DNA of 64,000 nucleotides from Bacteroides sedimenti (lineage in GTDB: Bacteria; Bacteroidota; Bacteroidia; Bacteroidales; Bacteroidaceae): NCBI RefSeq assembly GCF_040365225.1, contig NZ_AP028055.1, forward strand, positions 620,001 through 684,000, read 5' to 3'. The notes beneath the pieces were generated by a model. It searched no databases and was not told where the DNA came from. It saw nothing but the letters and a program-made list of their open reading frames with translations. Within the stretch, counting starts at the first letter, position 1. Each line of letters begins with the position of its first letter. The translations under genes and the position numbers were made by a program. Positions 36,726 to 45,662 of the stretch are shown here, piece after piece.

Positions 36726-37120
36726 CTAAATTTGCACTCTAATGATAATCAGTTGATTGTATTCTTAAATGAATGGTGCAGAGGAATTACATTATGCTGA
36801 AATGCCACTAAAAATGGAGCCGGATGAGTGGTTTACGGCAATGGAATCGGATGAAGCAGGTACCTCTACCTGGTGTGGTGCATGGAATAGCTGCAGAAGG
36901 GCTTGTTGACCAATATGACAGTCTGCCAACTACCTGTTCCGGTCTGTTTTTGTTTTGTTTATCAAGGATTGGCGGATATGCAACAATACACGACCTCTTT
37001 TTGTCGGAACTTCTTTCCGGCAGATAGAGTTACGGTCTGCTCCGAAGATTATTCTTTGTTCATGAGGAATTAGCAGAAGCAACAGGAAGAACTAACCAAA
37101 ACAACACGACGTATTACCCC

Positions 37121-37203
37121 AATCTTGTACACGTTTTGCTTCAATCATGTACAAGATTGAACTCAATTATGTACATGATTACCCCCTAATCTTGTACATG
37201 ATT
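37121..37203. repeat. Array of four 16-bp palindromes at 22-23 bp spacing
   Basis: Copies start at 37121 (half decayed), 37143, 37165 and 37188. Their consensus is AAT[C/T][T/A]TGTACA[A/T]GATT. Three are near-perfect palindromes centred on TGTACA. The regular two-turn spacing puts all sites on one face of the helix. Confidence 0.85.
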
Positions 37204-37570
37204 GGGCTAACTCTTCGCCAATAAATGGTTAGTGCTTCCTTTATGACTCTTAATTCAACGTTGAGAGTGTACTAAACTGATTACGGTTGACTGCAAATGC
37301 TTCTAAGTGGATAATCGGTTGATTGATGAATAGGCAAACTCTGATATGGGTTGACTTTACAACTATGAGGCTTGAAAGAGGGATATGGGAGTAGAGGAGT
37401 GCACCATGTGCGCCTGCTTAAAGAGGTGGGTTGACCGATAAATGGTGCAATCGCAAGCCTAAAAGTATGCAGGGTGGAGTATAAAATCTACTGCCACCCC
37501 GGTATTATTCTCTTATCAAATGTGTAAAGTGCAGATATACAGCACTGTGCATCTTTGAGTGGGGCAGAAA

Positions 37571-37710
37571 GTGGTGCAGAGGGTGGAGTAAAATAGACCT
37601 GCCAACCTTTTCTGAAATTTTATTTTGAAAATTCAGTTTTTTGAAGAATTTTTTTGAAATAATTTTTCACGACTGCAAAAATGCCTTTTCATCTCCACCC
37701 TCTGCACCAC
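37571..37710. repeat. Inverted repeat 2, 18-bp perfect arms
   Basis: Arms GTGGTGCAGAGGGTGGAG (37571-37588) and exact complement (37693-37710), spacer 104 nt. It differs from repeat 1 at five of 18 arm positions, each matched on the opposite arm. Confidence 0.9.
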
Positions 37711-37856
37711 GAAGAGCTGCTAAGTGTTGATAATAAGGTGAATAAGGTTGTTTATATGTAAACAAATATTTTAGTTAAATGAGAAATATGATTACGTATT
37801 TAAAGGGGTTATGTGTTGAAGCACCTCAAACAACAGTAATCGGGCCCTAGCACCCT

Positions 37857-37891
37857 AAAAAAAAGAGAACCGCAGCATAGGGTTCTCTTTT
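37857..37891 (-). terminator. Terminator of the TPR-protein gene
   Basis: Perfect stem AAAAGAGAACC / GGTTCTCTTTT, followed on the minus strand by a run of T; 24 bp past the TPR gene's stop. Confidence 0.85.
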
Positions 37892-37914
37892 GGGTTATTG
37901 TGAAGATAGGGAGT

Positions 37915-40131
37915 TTACCTGTAATATCTAAGCAAATCAAGCATTAACGGAATGTCGTCTTCATTGATTCCCTGCCTGATTAGCTCTTCACGGTCTTTGT
38001 TGAACAATTCGAGGAAGGACTCCTGATTATCGCTCATGGCAAGACTGGTGGCATAGTATTTTACGGTTTTTTCCAACTGCCCGAGGCTCCAAGCCACATG
38101 GCCGGCATTGAGATAATCCATGAGCTGAGTCTCTTTCTCCAGCAATTTTGTATAGTATTTCATCGCCTGTTCGTGTTTGCCAATAACGAACGAACACCAG
38201 GCAATGGCACGCCATACTTTAGGAAGCTCGGAGTCGAGGTACTCAACCTTAAAGAAGTAGTTGAGTGCCTCGTCATAACGTTTAAGTCCTAAAAGACAGT
38301 GGCCTATCTGAAGAAGTACCGAAAGATTATCGGGCTGGGCGGCTTCTACCTTGAGGTAGTAGGAGAGGGCTTTGTCCAGTTGGTTTAGCTGACGGTAGCA
38401 CATGGCCAGATGGCGGTTGGTCCAGATGCTGTCGGACTTCAGGATGTCGGCCTGAAGGTATGCTTCGATTGCTTTCTCGTATCCTTTGTTCTTTTGCATG
38501 CAGTAGCCCATCTTCTGATAGATTTCAGCATCTCCTTTGTTTACTTTAACAATGTCTTCGTACAAAAGCCAGGCTTCGAGCAGGTAGTTCTTGTGGAAGA
38601 AATACCCGGCAAGCGAGAGCTGGTTGCTTATGTCGCTAACAGTATCTTTTAGCGTAATGCAATTTTGCAGATTCAACGACTCCATAAATGGGTCTTTGAA
38701 CTCGTGCCTGCGGGGATGTATCTTAAAGAACCTGTAGAGGTCGTGAATGTACTGGTTGCTAATGGTGTCGGCATGCTGAGCATAGGCAATGATTTTATCG
38801 TAATTCTTTTCTTCGTTCATTGCCTCGTTCTGTGCTTCGAACTGCTGTGCCATCATTTCGCGCTGTGCTTCGGGAACCTGCATCATTGTGAAGCAGAAGG
38901 AGTATTTATCGCTGTTGCAGAAGAAGCCCGACTGGTAAATGGTGTCGAGCAACACATCGCGTTTTACCGGTGTGGTAGAGAATGTTTGTACCACGGCAGA
39001 GTGCTGCATGTCGAACGGATAGAACCAGTTGGCCATCTCACGGAAGAAAGGATATGTTTTCAGCTGGGCAAAGGTGCTCATGTAGACGTCGGCTCCTTCC
39101 ATCTGAAGCTCATTCATCTCTTTCAGCTTATCGCTCAGCCCCGTTTGTTCCATCCAGTCTTCCCAATCGGGGTTTTTATCGTTCTGTCCGCTTTCTTCAT
39201 CCGGCGCTTCGTGGTTGAACTTTACATTCCGAAGGTTGGGGTTCTTCATCAGTTCGGGAAGAATCTCCTCCCTCATCTTTTTATCAATCTTTTCTGTTTC
39301 GCGGCATCTTAGCAGCTGAATTTGTATTGTACTCAGGTTATTGGCAAAGATGGCATCTTCGTTAAGCAGCTTTAAGCGGGCTGCAATTTCAGGATAAAGA
39401 GCCAGCCGTTTGTCGTAGCGGAAAATAATAAGGGCAAGTCCAATGATGGCTCTTTGGTTGACATCGTTTGCGGAATGCTGGTATGCATCGAACAGCAACA
39501 TCATTTTGCGGATGTCAAAAAACTCCATCAGGCTTAATGTCAATGCGCTAACAAACAATGACAGGTCATTTATCTGCACCAATGCTGATTGAAGAAAAGC
39601 GCGGGCCTCTTCTTCCTCCTGGGCTTCCCAAGGATCGGCAAGCCACAATATATAAAATAGTTCGGAAACTGCTGTTTCGTGACGGCGACGTATGGCTCCC
39701 AGTTCTGCTGCCTGCTTTTCAGTATAATGCATCAGTTTGTTTACTGCCATGTCTTCGGTGTAACTTTCCAAATCCATCTGCACTGCCGGAAGTGTACGCA
39801 AAGGAACAAACTTATGATACCTTCTTCTGTCGAAATAATATTCTATTGAGCCGGGAGTCAGCTTGGTAATTCTTGTCTTATCGGTAAGCTTATAAGCAGT
39901 AGATAATAGCTTTTTGTAAAGATTATTACGTTCAGGGTCTGTAACTCCTTGTTGCATGTACTGTAACATGTATCGATAGGAGGTTTGTAGCTCTTCCAAG
40001 GAATTCTTTAATGTCCAGTCAGACAAATCCTGAGTAAAGGCCTCCATACGGTTTAATGCTTCAGATAATCTTTTCTTGTCCAGTAATTGGATAATCCGTT
40101 CATATTCTTCGTTAATGGCTGCTTCGTTCAT
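37915..40131 (-). CDS. Large tetratricopeptide-repeat protein
   Basis: A 738-residue cytoplasmic protein with no signal peptide or membrane helix. The C-terminal third (about 525-710) is a run of TPR units, for example EIYQKMGYCMQKNKGYEKAI, AYLQADILKSDSIWTNRHLA, LLQIGHCLLGLKRYDEALNYF. The N-terminal two thirds are helical, acidic and of unrecognised fold. TPRs mediate protein-protein contacts; partner unknown. An ATG four codons upstream is also possible. It has its own promoter element and terminator, so it is monocistronic. Confidence 0.75.
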   Translation of the reverse strand: MNEAAINEEYERIIQLLDKKRLSEALNRMEAFTQDLSDWTLKNSLEELQTSYRYMLQYMQQGVTDPERNNLYKKLLSTAYKLTDKTRITKLTPGSIEYYFDRRRYHKFVPLRTLPAVQMDLESYTEDMAVNKLMHYTEKQAAELGAIRRRHETAVSELFYILWLADPWEAQEEEEARAFLQSALVQINDLSLFVSALTLSLMEFFDIRKMMLLFDAYQHSANDVNQRAIIGLALIIFRYDKRLALYPEIAARLKLLNEDAIFANNLSTIQIQLLRCRETEKIDKKMREEILPELMKNPNLRNVKFNHEAPDEESGQNDKNPDWEDWMEQTGLSDKLKEMNELQMEGADVYMSTFAQLKTYPFFREMANWFYPFDMQHSAVVQTFSTTPVKRDVLLDTIYQSGFFCNSDKYSFCFTMMQVPEAQREMMAQQFEAQNEAMNEEKNYDKIIAYAQHADTISNQYIHDLYRFFKIHPRRHEFKDPFMESLNLQNCITLKDTVSDISNQLSLAGYFFHKNYLLEAWLLYEDIVKVNKGDAEIYQKMGYCMQKNKGYEKAIEAYLQADILKSDSIWTNRHLAMCYRQLNQLDKALSYYLKVEAAQPDNLSVLLQIGHCLLGLKRYDEALNYFFKVEYLDSELPKVWRAIAWCSFVIGKHEQAMKYYTKLLEKETQLMDYLNAGHVAWSLGQLEKTVKYYATSLAMSDNQESFLELFNKDREELIRQGINEDDIPLMLDLLRYYR

Positions 40132-40162
40132 AGTTTTGCACAATTAGTTTCTTTTATAACAA

Positions 40163-40171
40163 ACAAAGATA
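40163..40171 (-). promoter_or_regulatory. Promoter -7 element for the TPR-protein gene
   Basis: Minus-strand TATCTTTGT, exact consensus match, 31 bp upstream of the chosen ATG. Confidence 0.55.
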
Positions 40172-40254
40172 AAAAAATATCTGTATGCACCTACTTAAAT
40201 TATCCTAATCGTTCAATTTTATACCTGAAATGGCCTGTTGCGATATTGCTGTAG

Positions 40255-41199
40255 TTATTTTACAAATGTGCTATCAACCAGATTCTCACCTGTGAAGTTG
40301 TTTTTGATAAGTTGTTTGGCTTTAAGCCAAGAGATGTTTGCTTTTAAATCTTTTGCTTCAGGAAGTTCTGCTTTCTGAAAATCTGTAGAATGAACATGTT
40401 TTACGGCCGATTCGGGTAATTCTGAATCTTCAGCCAGAATCTTAATCCACTCTTTTGCCGGATGGGTCTTAATAAATTCCACTCCCAGATTGTATCCTTG
40501 CACCAATGCAGTGATTTCTTCGCTTTTCTCTTGAATGGCTTTTTCTGAGAAAATGGTTCCGGATACATTTATTCCTAACTCTTTCGATGTAATAAGGGTT
40601 TTCATTCCGTTGTTTCTGGCAACTGTAGCAAATGGTTCCGGAAAGAATGAAGCGTCAATCTGCCCGTTTTGAAGCATCTCGAGCCGAACAGGTATCTTAT
40701 TTATTTTTGGCTTGTTCACATTCTCAGTGAGGATATTTGCCGATTGCAAAGTAATATCTGTGAAGAACTCGGCGGCAGTATTCTCGGACACTCCGATATT
40801 GGTCAGTTTCAAATCTGAAAGTTTCCGGATTCCCGACTCTTTTCCGGTGAGAAGATAAAGAGCGCCATCGGTTTTCATGATAATTTTTAGTCCGGCACCG
40901 TTTGCCTGTAAGAAGATGGCATGGGTCAGGTCTGTGATGGCACCATCGAGCTTTCCTGTTTTAAAGGCATTATCCCGGTCGCTGGCCGACTGGAACTTCA
41001 CAAAATCTACACTTAATCCTAACGAGTCATAGATACCCTGTTTCTGAGCTACTGCGAAAGGAATATAATCCATTGAAGGGATAATACCAAGTGTGAGTTG
41101 CTGTAACTCAATGTGATCTGCTATCTTTTCTTTTCCTTTGCAAGAGGCAAAGAGTAATACTGTCAGAATAAGAGTGATGGAAATAAAGTGTCTTTTCAT
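40255..41199 (-). CDS. ABC-type substrate-binding lipoprotein (NitT/TauT-like)
   Basis: A 314-residue lipoprotein. The start MKRHFISITLILTVLLFASC gives a standard lipobox with Cys20; the longer open frame runs into the pgk terminator hairpin and is rejected. The mature part is a periplasmic-binding fold of the SsuA/ThiY/NMT1 type: LTLGIIPSMDYIPFAVAQKQ, LGLSVDFVKFQSASDRDNAF, FKTGKLDGAITDLTHAIFL. It would capture an organic sulfur-, pyrimidine- or similar ligand for an ABC importer. No permease or ATPase gene is next to it, so the transporter is split or the protein serves elsewhere. Ligand unknown. Confidence 0.8.
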   Translation of the reverse strand: MKRHFISITLILTVLLFASCKGKEKIADHIELQQLTLGIIPSMDYIPFAVAQKQGIYDSLGLSVDFVKFQSASDRDNAFKTGKLDGAITDLTHAIFLQANGAGLKIIMKTDGALYLLTGKESGIRKLSDLKLTNIGVSENTAAEFFTDITLQSANILTENVNKPKINKIPVRLEMLQNGQIDASFFPEPFATVARNNGMKTLITSKELGINVSGTIFSEKAIQEKSEEITALVQGYNLGVEFIKTHPAKEWIKILAEDSELPESAVKHVHSTDFQKAELPEAKDLKANISWLKAKQLIKNNFTGENLVDSTFVK

Positions 41200-41233
41200 G
41201 AGAGTGTAATGATAAGGAATCTGTGAAACGGGA

Positions 41234-41300
41234 AAAGAGAGCGTTTTAAAAACATAGTACGAATCCACTGGATTTGCAGCGTTTTTAAAACACTCTCTTT
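41234..41300 (-). terminator. Terminator hairpin after pgk
   Basis: Long stem: AAAGAGAGCGTTTTAAAAAC against GTTTTTAAAACACTCTCTTT, one mismatch, about 27-nt loop. It lies 24 bp past the pgk stop and upstream of the lipoprotein gene. Confidence 0.75.
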
Positions 41301-41324
41301 AATATTTAAATCTCTTCGGGAGAA

Positions 41325-42587
41325 TTATTCGCCTTGAATAGCTGCAATTCCTGGAAGAACTTTGCCTTCGATAGCTTCGAGTAATGCACCACCACCGGTA
41401 GATACATAAGAAACACCATCAGCTAAGCCGAACTTGTTAACGCAAGCAACTGAGTCGCCACCACCAACAAGAGAGAATGCTCCGTTCTTTGTTGCTTCAA
41501 CGATTGCTTCGCCTACAGCACGTGAGCCTGATGTGAAGTTTTCGAATTCGAATACTCCAGTAGGACCGTTCCAAAGAATTGTTTTAGAGTTCTTGATAAC
41601 TTCAGCGAAAAGAACTTCTGTTTTAGGACCGATATCCAAACCATCCCATCCGTCAGGAATTTCGTTTACAGGAACAAATTGAGTGTTAGCGTCGTTTGCA
41701 AACTTGTCGGCAATCTTAGCATCAACAGCCAATACCATGTTTACATTGTTTGCTTTTGCTTTTTCAAGCAGTTCGAGAGCTAAATCCAGCTTATCCTCTT
41801 CGCAAAGAGAGTTACCTATTTTACCACCTAATGCTTTAGTGAAAGTATAAGTCATACCTCCGGCAATGATAAGGTTGTCTACCTTAGTCAGCAGGTTTTC
41901 AATGATTTCAATTTTAGAAGAAACCTTTGAACCACCCATGATTGCAGTGAAAGGACGGTTGATGTCTTTCATTACTTTTTCTACCGCTTTTACCTCTTTT
42001 TCCATCAGGTAACCAAACATTTTGTTGTCTGTATCGAAGTAGTTTGCGATAAGTGCAGTAGAAGCGTGAGCGCGGTGAGCAGTACCGAATGCATCGTTTA
42101 CGTAGCAATCAGCATAAGAAGCCAAAGCTTTAGTAAAGTTCTTCTGGCTTTCTTTTACAGCTTTCTTAGCTGCAGCTTTTTCTTCGTCGGTTGCATCATC
42201 GGCAAGACCTCTTGGTTTACCTTCTTCTTCAGCATAGAAACGAAGGTTTTCGAGCAATAAAGCTTCACCTGGTTTCAAAGCGGCAGCTTTTGCAGCTGGT
42301 TCTTCGCCCATGCAGTCGCTGGCAAACTGTACTTCTACGCCAAGCAGTTCAGAAACGCGACCAATAATATGTTTTAATGAGAATTTATCAGTTGCTCCTT
42401 TCGGACGTCCGAGGTGAGAACCAATAATAAGGCTACCGCCATCTGCGATAATTTTCTTTAATGTAGGAAGAGCGGCACGGATACGAGTGTCGTCTGTAAT
42501 GTTGAAGTTTTCATCCAATGGAACATTAAAGTCCACTCTAACGAATGCCTTTTTACCGGCAAAGTTGAATTTGTCAATTGTTTGCAT
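41325..42587 (-). CDS. pgk: Phosphoglycerate kinase
   Basis: A 420-residue glycolytic kinase transferring phosphate from 1,3-bisphosphoglycerate to ADP. Signatures: FVRVDFNVPLDENFNITDDT at the start, SHLGRPKG, the hinge and nucleotide region (FTAIMGGSKVSSKI, WNGPTGVFE) and the C-terminal GGGDSVACVNKFG and STGGGALLEAIEG. Length is normal for the family. Monocistronic, with its own promoter and terminator hairpin. Confidence 0.97.
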   Translation of the reverse strand: MQTIDKFNFAGKKAFVRVDFNVPLDENFNITDDTRIRAALPTLKKIIADGGSLIIGSHLGRPKGATDKFSLKHIIGRVSELLGVEVQFASDCMGEEPAAKAAALKPGEALLLENLRFYAEEEGKPRGLADDATDEEKAAAKKAVKESQKNFTKALASYADCYVNDAFGTAHRAHASTALIANYFDTDNKMFGYLMEKEVKAVEKVMKDINRPFTAIMGGSKVSSKIEIIENLLTKVDNLIIAGGMTYTFTKALGGKIGNSLCEEDKLDLALELLEKAKANNVNMVLAVDAKIADKFANDANTQFVPVNEIPDGWDGLDIGPKTEVLFAEVIKNSKTILWNGPTGVFEFENFTSGSRAVGEAIVEATKNGAFSLVGGGDSVACVNKFGLADGVSYVSTGGGALLEAIEGKVLPGIAAIQGE

Positions 42588-42627
42588 AATTCTCTTTATT
42601 TAAAATTCTAAATTTCTATATCGTGTT

Positions 42628-42636
42628 GCAAAGTTA
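42628..42636 (-). promoter_or_regulatory. Promoter -7 element for pgk
   Basis: Minus-strand TAACTTTGC, an exact consensus match, 41 bp upstream of the pgk ATG in the gap below nth. Confidence 0.6.
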
Positions 42637-42684
42637 ATTAAAATTCCAGCTTATCGAATAATTATTATTTAATAATTTCCCGTT

Positions 42685-43353
42685 TTAAGAGCTTTTGTCT
42701 TGCATGATGTTATATTTTTGTTCACTTTTGTAATATTTGCATAGCAATTGTAATCCGCATTTATCACATTTAGGATTTCGGGCAAGGCAGACGTATCTTC
42801 CATGCAAAATCAGCCAATGGTGTGCAATGGGAAGCAATTCGCCCGGAATGTATTTTACCAGTTCTTTCTCAGTGGCAAGTGGGGTTTTTGAGTTTGTGGT
42901 AAGCCCAATGCGGTTGGATACGCGAAATACATGCGTATCAACAGGCATTGCCTCTTTATTGAATATCACAGCACGAATCACGTTGGCTGTCTTTCTTCCT
43001 ACACCTGGCATCTTTTCGAGAAGGTCCAGATCCGACGGCACTACATCATTGAATTCGTTATGCAGCATCCGGGCCATGCCCACAAGGTGTTTTGCCTTGT
43101 TGTTGGGATAAGATACGCTTTTGATGTATTCGAATATCACTTCGGGTGTGCTTGCTGCAAGCGCTTCGGGGGTAGGATAGTCTTTAAAAAGTACGGGGGT
43201 GATCAGATTAACACGCTTGTCGGTGCATTGTGCCGATAGGATTACTGCGACCAACAATTCATACGGATTGTTGTAATTGAGTTCAGACTCTGCCACCGGC
43301 ATATTTTGCTGAAACCATTCAATGACTTTTTTATATAACTCTTTTTTACTCAT
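42685..43353 (-). CDS. nth: Endonuclease III
   Basis: A 222-residue DNA glycosylase/AP lyase for oxidised pyrimidines. The helix-hairpin-helix LEKMPGVGRKTANVI holds catalytic Lys121; PVDTHVFRVSNR gives the conserved Asp139. The C-terminal iron-sulfur ligands are Cys189, 196, 199 and 205, in the C-x6-C-x2-C-x5-C spacing of a [4Fe-4S] enzyme. It begins immediately after the stop of the upstream MFS gene, so the two are co-transcribed. Confidence 0.96.
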   Translation of the reverse strand: MSKKELYKKVIEWFQQNMPVAESELNYNNPYELLVAVILSAQCTDKRVNLITPVLFKDYPTPEALAASTPEVIFEYIKSVSYPNNKAKHLVGMARMLHNEFNDVVPSDLDLLEKMPGVGRKTANVIRAVIFNKEAMPVDTHVFRVSNRIGLTTNSKTPLATEKELVKYIPGELLPIAHHWLILHGRYVCLARNPKCDKCGLQLLCKYYKSEQKYNIMQDKSS

Positions 43354-44550
43354 CTATCTTAATTTGTTTTGCACAAAATGAGGACCAACTTTTTTTCTGA
43401 AATAAAAAACAGCAAAGAGTGTAAGGCAGGCTCCGAAGAAGAAGGCTCTATCGAACGTGGTAAACTGTCCGATGTAACCTCCTGAGAGAACTCCGATTCC
43501 TATGCCCATATCCCAAGATGTAAGATACGTAGACGTGGCTGTTCCGCGTTGTGAGTTCGGTGCCAAATTCACAAACAGTGTGTTGAACGCCGGAAACATG
43601 GTGCCAAACCCGATTCCAAGAAAGAGGGCAATACTGAAGAATATCGTGATGGTCATAATTCGGTTTACTTCCATTAATAGGGCGCATGCCGAAAGAAGGA
43701 AGTAGCAGAAACAGACAAGCCCCATTCCCCAGGAAATAACCGAGAGAATCCTCCCTTTGTCTACTTGCTTCCCGGCAAACAGGCGTGAAACGGCCATACC
43801 TATTGCCATGAAAGTAAAGAAAAGGCCTGTGCCGCTTGTAATCCCAATATCCTTGGCGTAGATGGCAACGAAGGTGGTTGTCATTCCGTAAGGAACCGAT
43901 AGCAGCATCAAATCGATGCCGGCAGGAATCCCTTTAATCAAAATAAAGCGGTCGAGCGAGATAGGCTCCCGCTTGATGTGTTGTTTTGCATGTGTCTTTA
44001 CCAGGAAAGCCATGATAAACCCGAGACTGCACGAGATAAAGGCGCAGCAGAATATTGTTTGGAACGAGTAGGCTTCGTGCAGGAAAAGTCCCACCATGGG
44101 ACCGATACTCATAGCCGTATTGTTCATCATTCCATAATACCCAAGCCCTTCTCCTCTGCGGGAAGAGGGCATAATATCAATCACAATTGTGTTTCCGGCA
44201 ACTGTTACCGTGCCGAATGCCAGCCCATGGAAGATTCTAAGTATGGTGAAAAGAGTAAGTACTCCTGCAAACAGATAACCTAAAAATATACCGGTAAAGA
44301 TGAAATAGGCAAATAAATAGAGCGGTTTTCGTGCGAAAGTATCGAGTAGATACCCGGAAAAAGGTCGTATAAAAAGTGCCGCGATGGTGTAGCAAGAGAG
44401 GATAATTCCTATAGTTGCGTTGCCTGAGTGAAAAACTTCCGTGAGATAAAAAGGCAGTATTGGGAGTAGTAGATAAAAGCCAAAGTACAACAGGAAATTT
44501 GCAGCAAGAATTAAGATATAACTGCGCGTAACTAGTTTGTCTTTTGCCAT
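43354..44550 (-). CDS. MFS efflux-type transporter
   Basis: A 398-residue major facilitator protein with 12 predicted helices. I start it at MAKDKLVTRSYIL because the extension upstream is not conserved-looking. Visible motifs: RPFSGYLLDTFARKPLY (loop 2-3 motif A), IDIMPSSRRGEGLGYYGMMN and NLAPNSQRGTATSTYLTSWD. This pattern suits drug or metabolite exporters of the YfcJ/arabinose-efflux type. Substrate unknown. Its stop abuts the nth start codon; no link in function is obvious. Confidence 0.85.
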   Translation of the reverse strand: MAKDKLVTRSYILILAANFLLYFGFYLLLPILPFYLTEVFHSGNATIGIILSCYTIAALFIRPFSGYLLDTFARKPLYLFAYFIFTGIFLGYLFAGVLTLFTILRIFHGLAFGTVTVAGNTIVIDIMPSSRRGEGLGYYGMMNNTAMSIGPMVGLFLHEAYSFQTIFCCAFISCSLGFIMAFLVKTHAKQHIKREPISLDRFILIKGIPAGIDLMLLSVPYGMTTTFVAIYAKDIGITSGTGLFFTFMAIGMAVSRLFAGKQVDKGRILSVISWGMGLVCFCYFLLSACALLMEVNRIMTITIFFSIALFLGIGFGTMFPAFNTLFVNLAPNSQRGTATSTYLTSWDMGIGIGVLSGGYIGQFTTFDRAFFFGACLTLFAVFYFRKKVGPHFVQNKLR

Positions 44551-44642
44551 AAGCAGATTTTTAAAAACAAATAATGAACAAGAGATAACGAGAAACCCGA
44601 GTGTCGGATTGCTCATTATTCCTTGTTCATTTATAATTCATA

Positions 44643-45662
44643 TTAGTTTGCCGCTTCGAACTCTTTCAGGAAACGTGTGTCGTTTTCTGAGAACAGCCGA
44701 AGGTCTTTTACCTGATATTTCAGATTGGTAATTCTTTCAATACCCATACCCAGGGCATAACCTGAATATACTTTGCTATCGATACCGTTGCTTTCGAGAA
44801 CATTCGGGTCGACCATACCGCAACCAAGGATTTCTACCCATCCGGTATGTTTGCAGAAAGGACATCCTTTTCCGCCGCAGATATTACAGCTGATATCCAT
44901 TTCGGCGCTTGGCTCGGTGAATGGGAAGTAGCTTGGACGAAGACGAATCTTGGTATCCGCACCAAACATCTCTTTAGCAAAGAGCAGAAGCACTTGTTTC
45001 AGGTCGGTGAAAGACACATCTTTGTCGATATAGAGAGCTTCAACCTGATGGAAGAAACAATGTGCGCGGTAGCTGATTGCTTCGTTACGATACACACGTC
45101 CCGGGCAAATAATGCGGATAGGAGGTTGTGAAACTTCCATTACACGGCTTTGCACGGAAGAAGTGTGAGTACGAAGGATGATATCGGGATGCGATTCAAT
45201 AAAGAATGTATCCTGCATATCTCTAGCCGGATGATCTTCTGCGAAGTTCAGCGCAGAGAATACATGCCAGTCATCTTCAATCTCCGGTCCTTCGGCAATG
45301 CTGAATCCAAGACGGCCAAAAATATCAATGATTTCATTCTTGACAATTGATAATGGGTGGCGGGTGCCCAGAGAAACAGGATATGCTGTTCTTGTTAAAT
45401 CTAAATCACATGCTCCGCTGTCCTGGCTATCGAAAGATTCTTTCAGGGTGTTTATTCTTTCCTGAGCTTTTGTTTTCAGCTCATTCAACTTCATCCCAAC
45501 CTCTTTCTTTAGTTCGGCAGGTACGTTGCGGAAGTCGGCCATCAGGTCATTGATGGCTCCTTTTTTGCTTAAATACTTAATTCGAAGAGTTTCCAGTTCT
45601 TCAGCATTCGCTGCTTTTAACGTTTCAACCTCTTCCAGTAGCTGTTTGATCTTATCTATCAT
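44643..45662 (-). CDS. pheS: Phenylalanyl-tRNA synthetase alpha subunit
   Basis: A 339-residue class II synthetase subunit. An N-terminal coiled coil (about 1-90) contacts tRNA. The class II motifs follow: HPLSIVKNEI, motif 2 FHQVEALYIDKDVSFTDLK, FTEPSAEMDISCNICGGKGC with a zinc-like cysteine cluster (FCKHTGW), and motif 3 GYALGMGIERITNLKY. It charges tRNA-Phe together with PheT, which is not in this window. Its ATG overlaps the korC stop by 4 bp, so it ends the kor operon. Confidence 0.96.
   Translation of the reverse strand: MIDKIKQLLEEVETLKAANAEELETLRIKYLSKKGAINDLMADFRNVPAELKKEVGMKLNELKTKAQERINTLKESFDSQDSGACDLDLTRTAYPVSLGTRHPLSIVKNEIIDIFGRLGFSIAEGPEIEDDWHVFSALNFAEDHPARDMQDTFFIESHPDIILRTHTSSVQSRVMEVSQPPIRIICPGRVYRNEAISYRAHCFFHQVEALYIDKDVSFTDLKQVLLLFAKEMFGADTKIRLRPSYFPFTEPSAEMDISCNICGGKGCPFCKHTGWVEILGCGMVDPNVLESNGIDSKVYSGYALGMGIERITNLKYQVKDLRLFSENDTRFLKEFEAAN

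Larger units (their letters stand above)
36340..37856. other. Long non-coding stretch with repeats and possible gene relics
   Basis: About 1.5 kb without a supported gene. It contains two related inverted repeats (36587-36725, 37571-37710), an array of four 16-bp palindromes (37121-37203), and short open stretches such as a 46-codon plus-strand frame from 36770 (starting MNGAEELHYAEMPLKM) that look like relics. The core GGTGCAGAGG of the second repeat's arm recurs at 36775. Perhaps the remains of a mobile or accessory gene flanked by the two repeats. Confidence 0.55.

Noticed and set aside
36824..37027. 67-codon plus-strand frame in the repeat region
   Set aside because: An alternative frame overlaps it and neither has a family, start signal or neighbour; treated as a relic only.
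38665..39312. 215-codon open frame opposite the TPR gene
   Set aside because: Antisense shadow of a clearly real TPR protein; composition follows the reverse of its codons.
40255..41268. Longer start for the substrate-binding lipoprotein at 41268
   Set aside because: It would run into the pgk terminator stem and place 23 extra residues before a clear lipoprotein signal.
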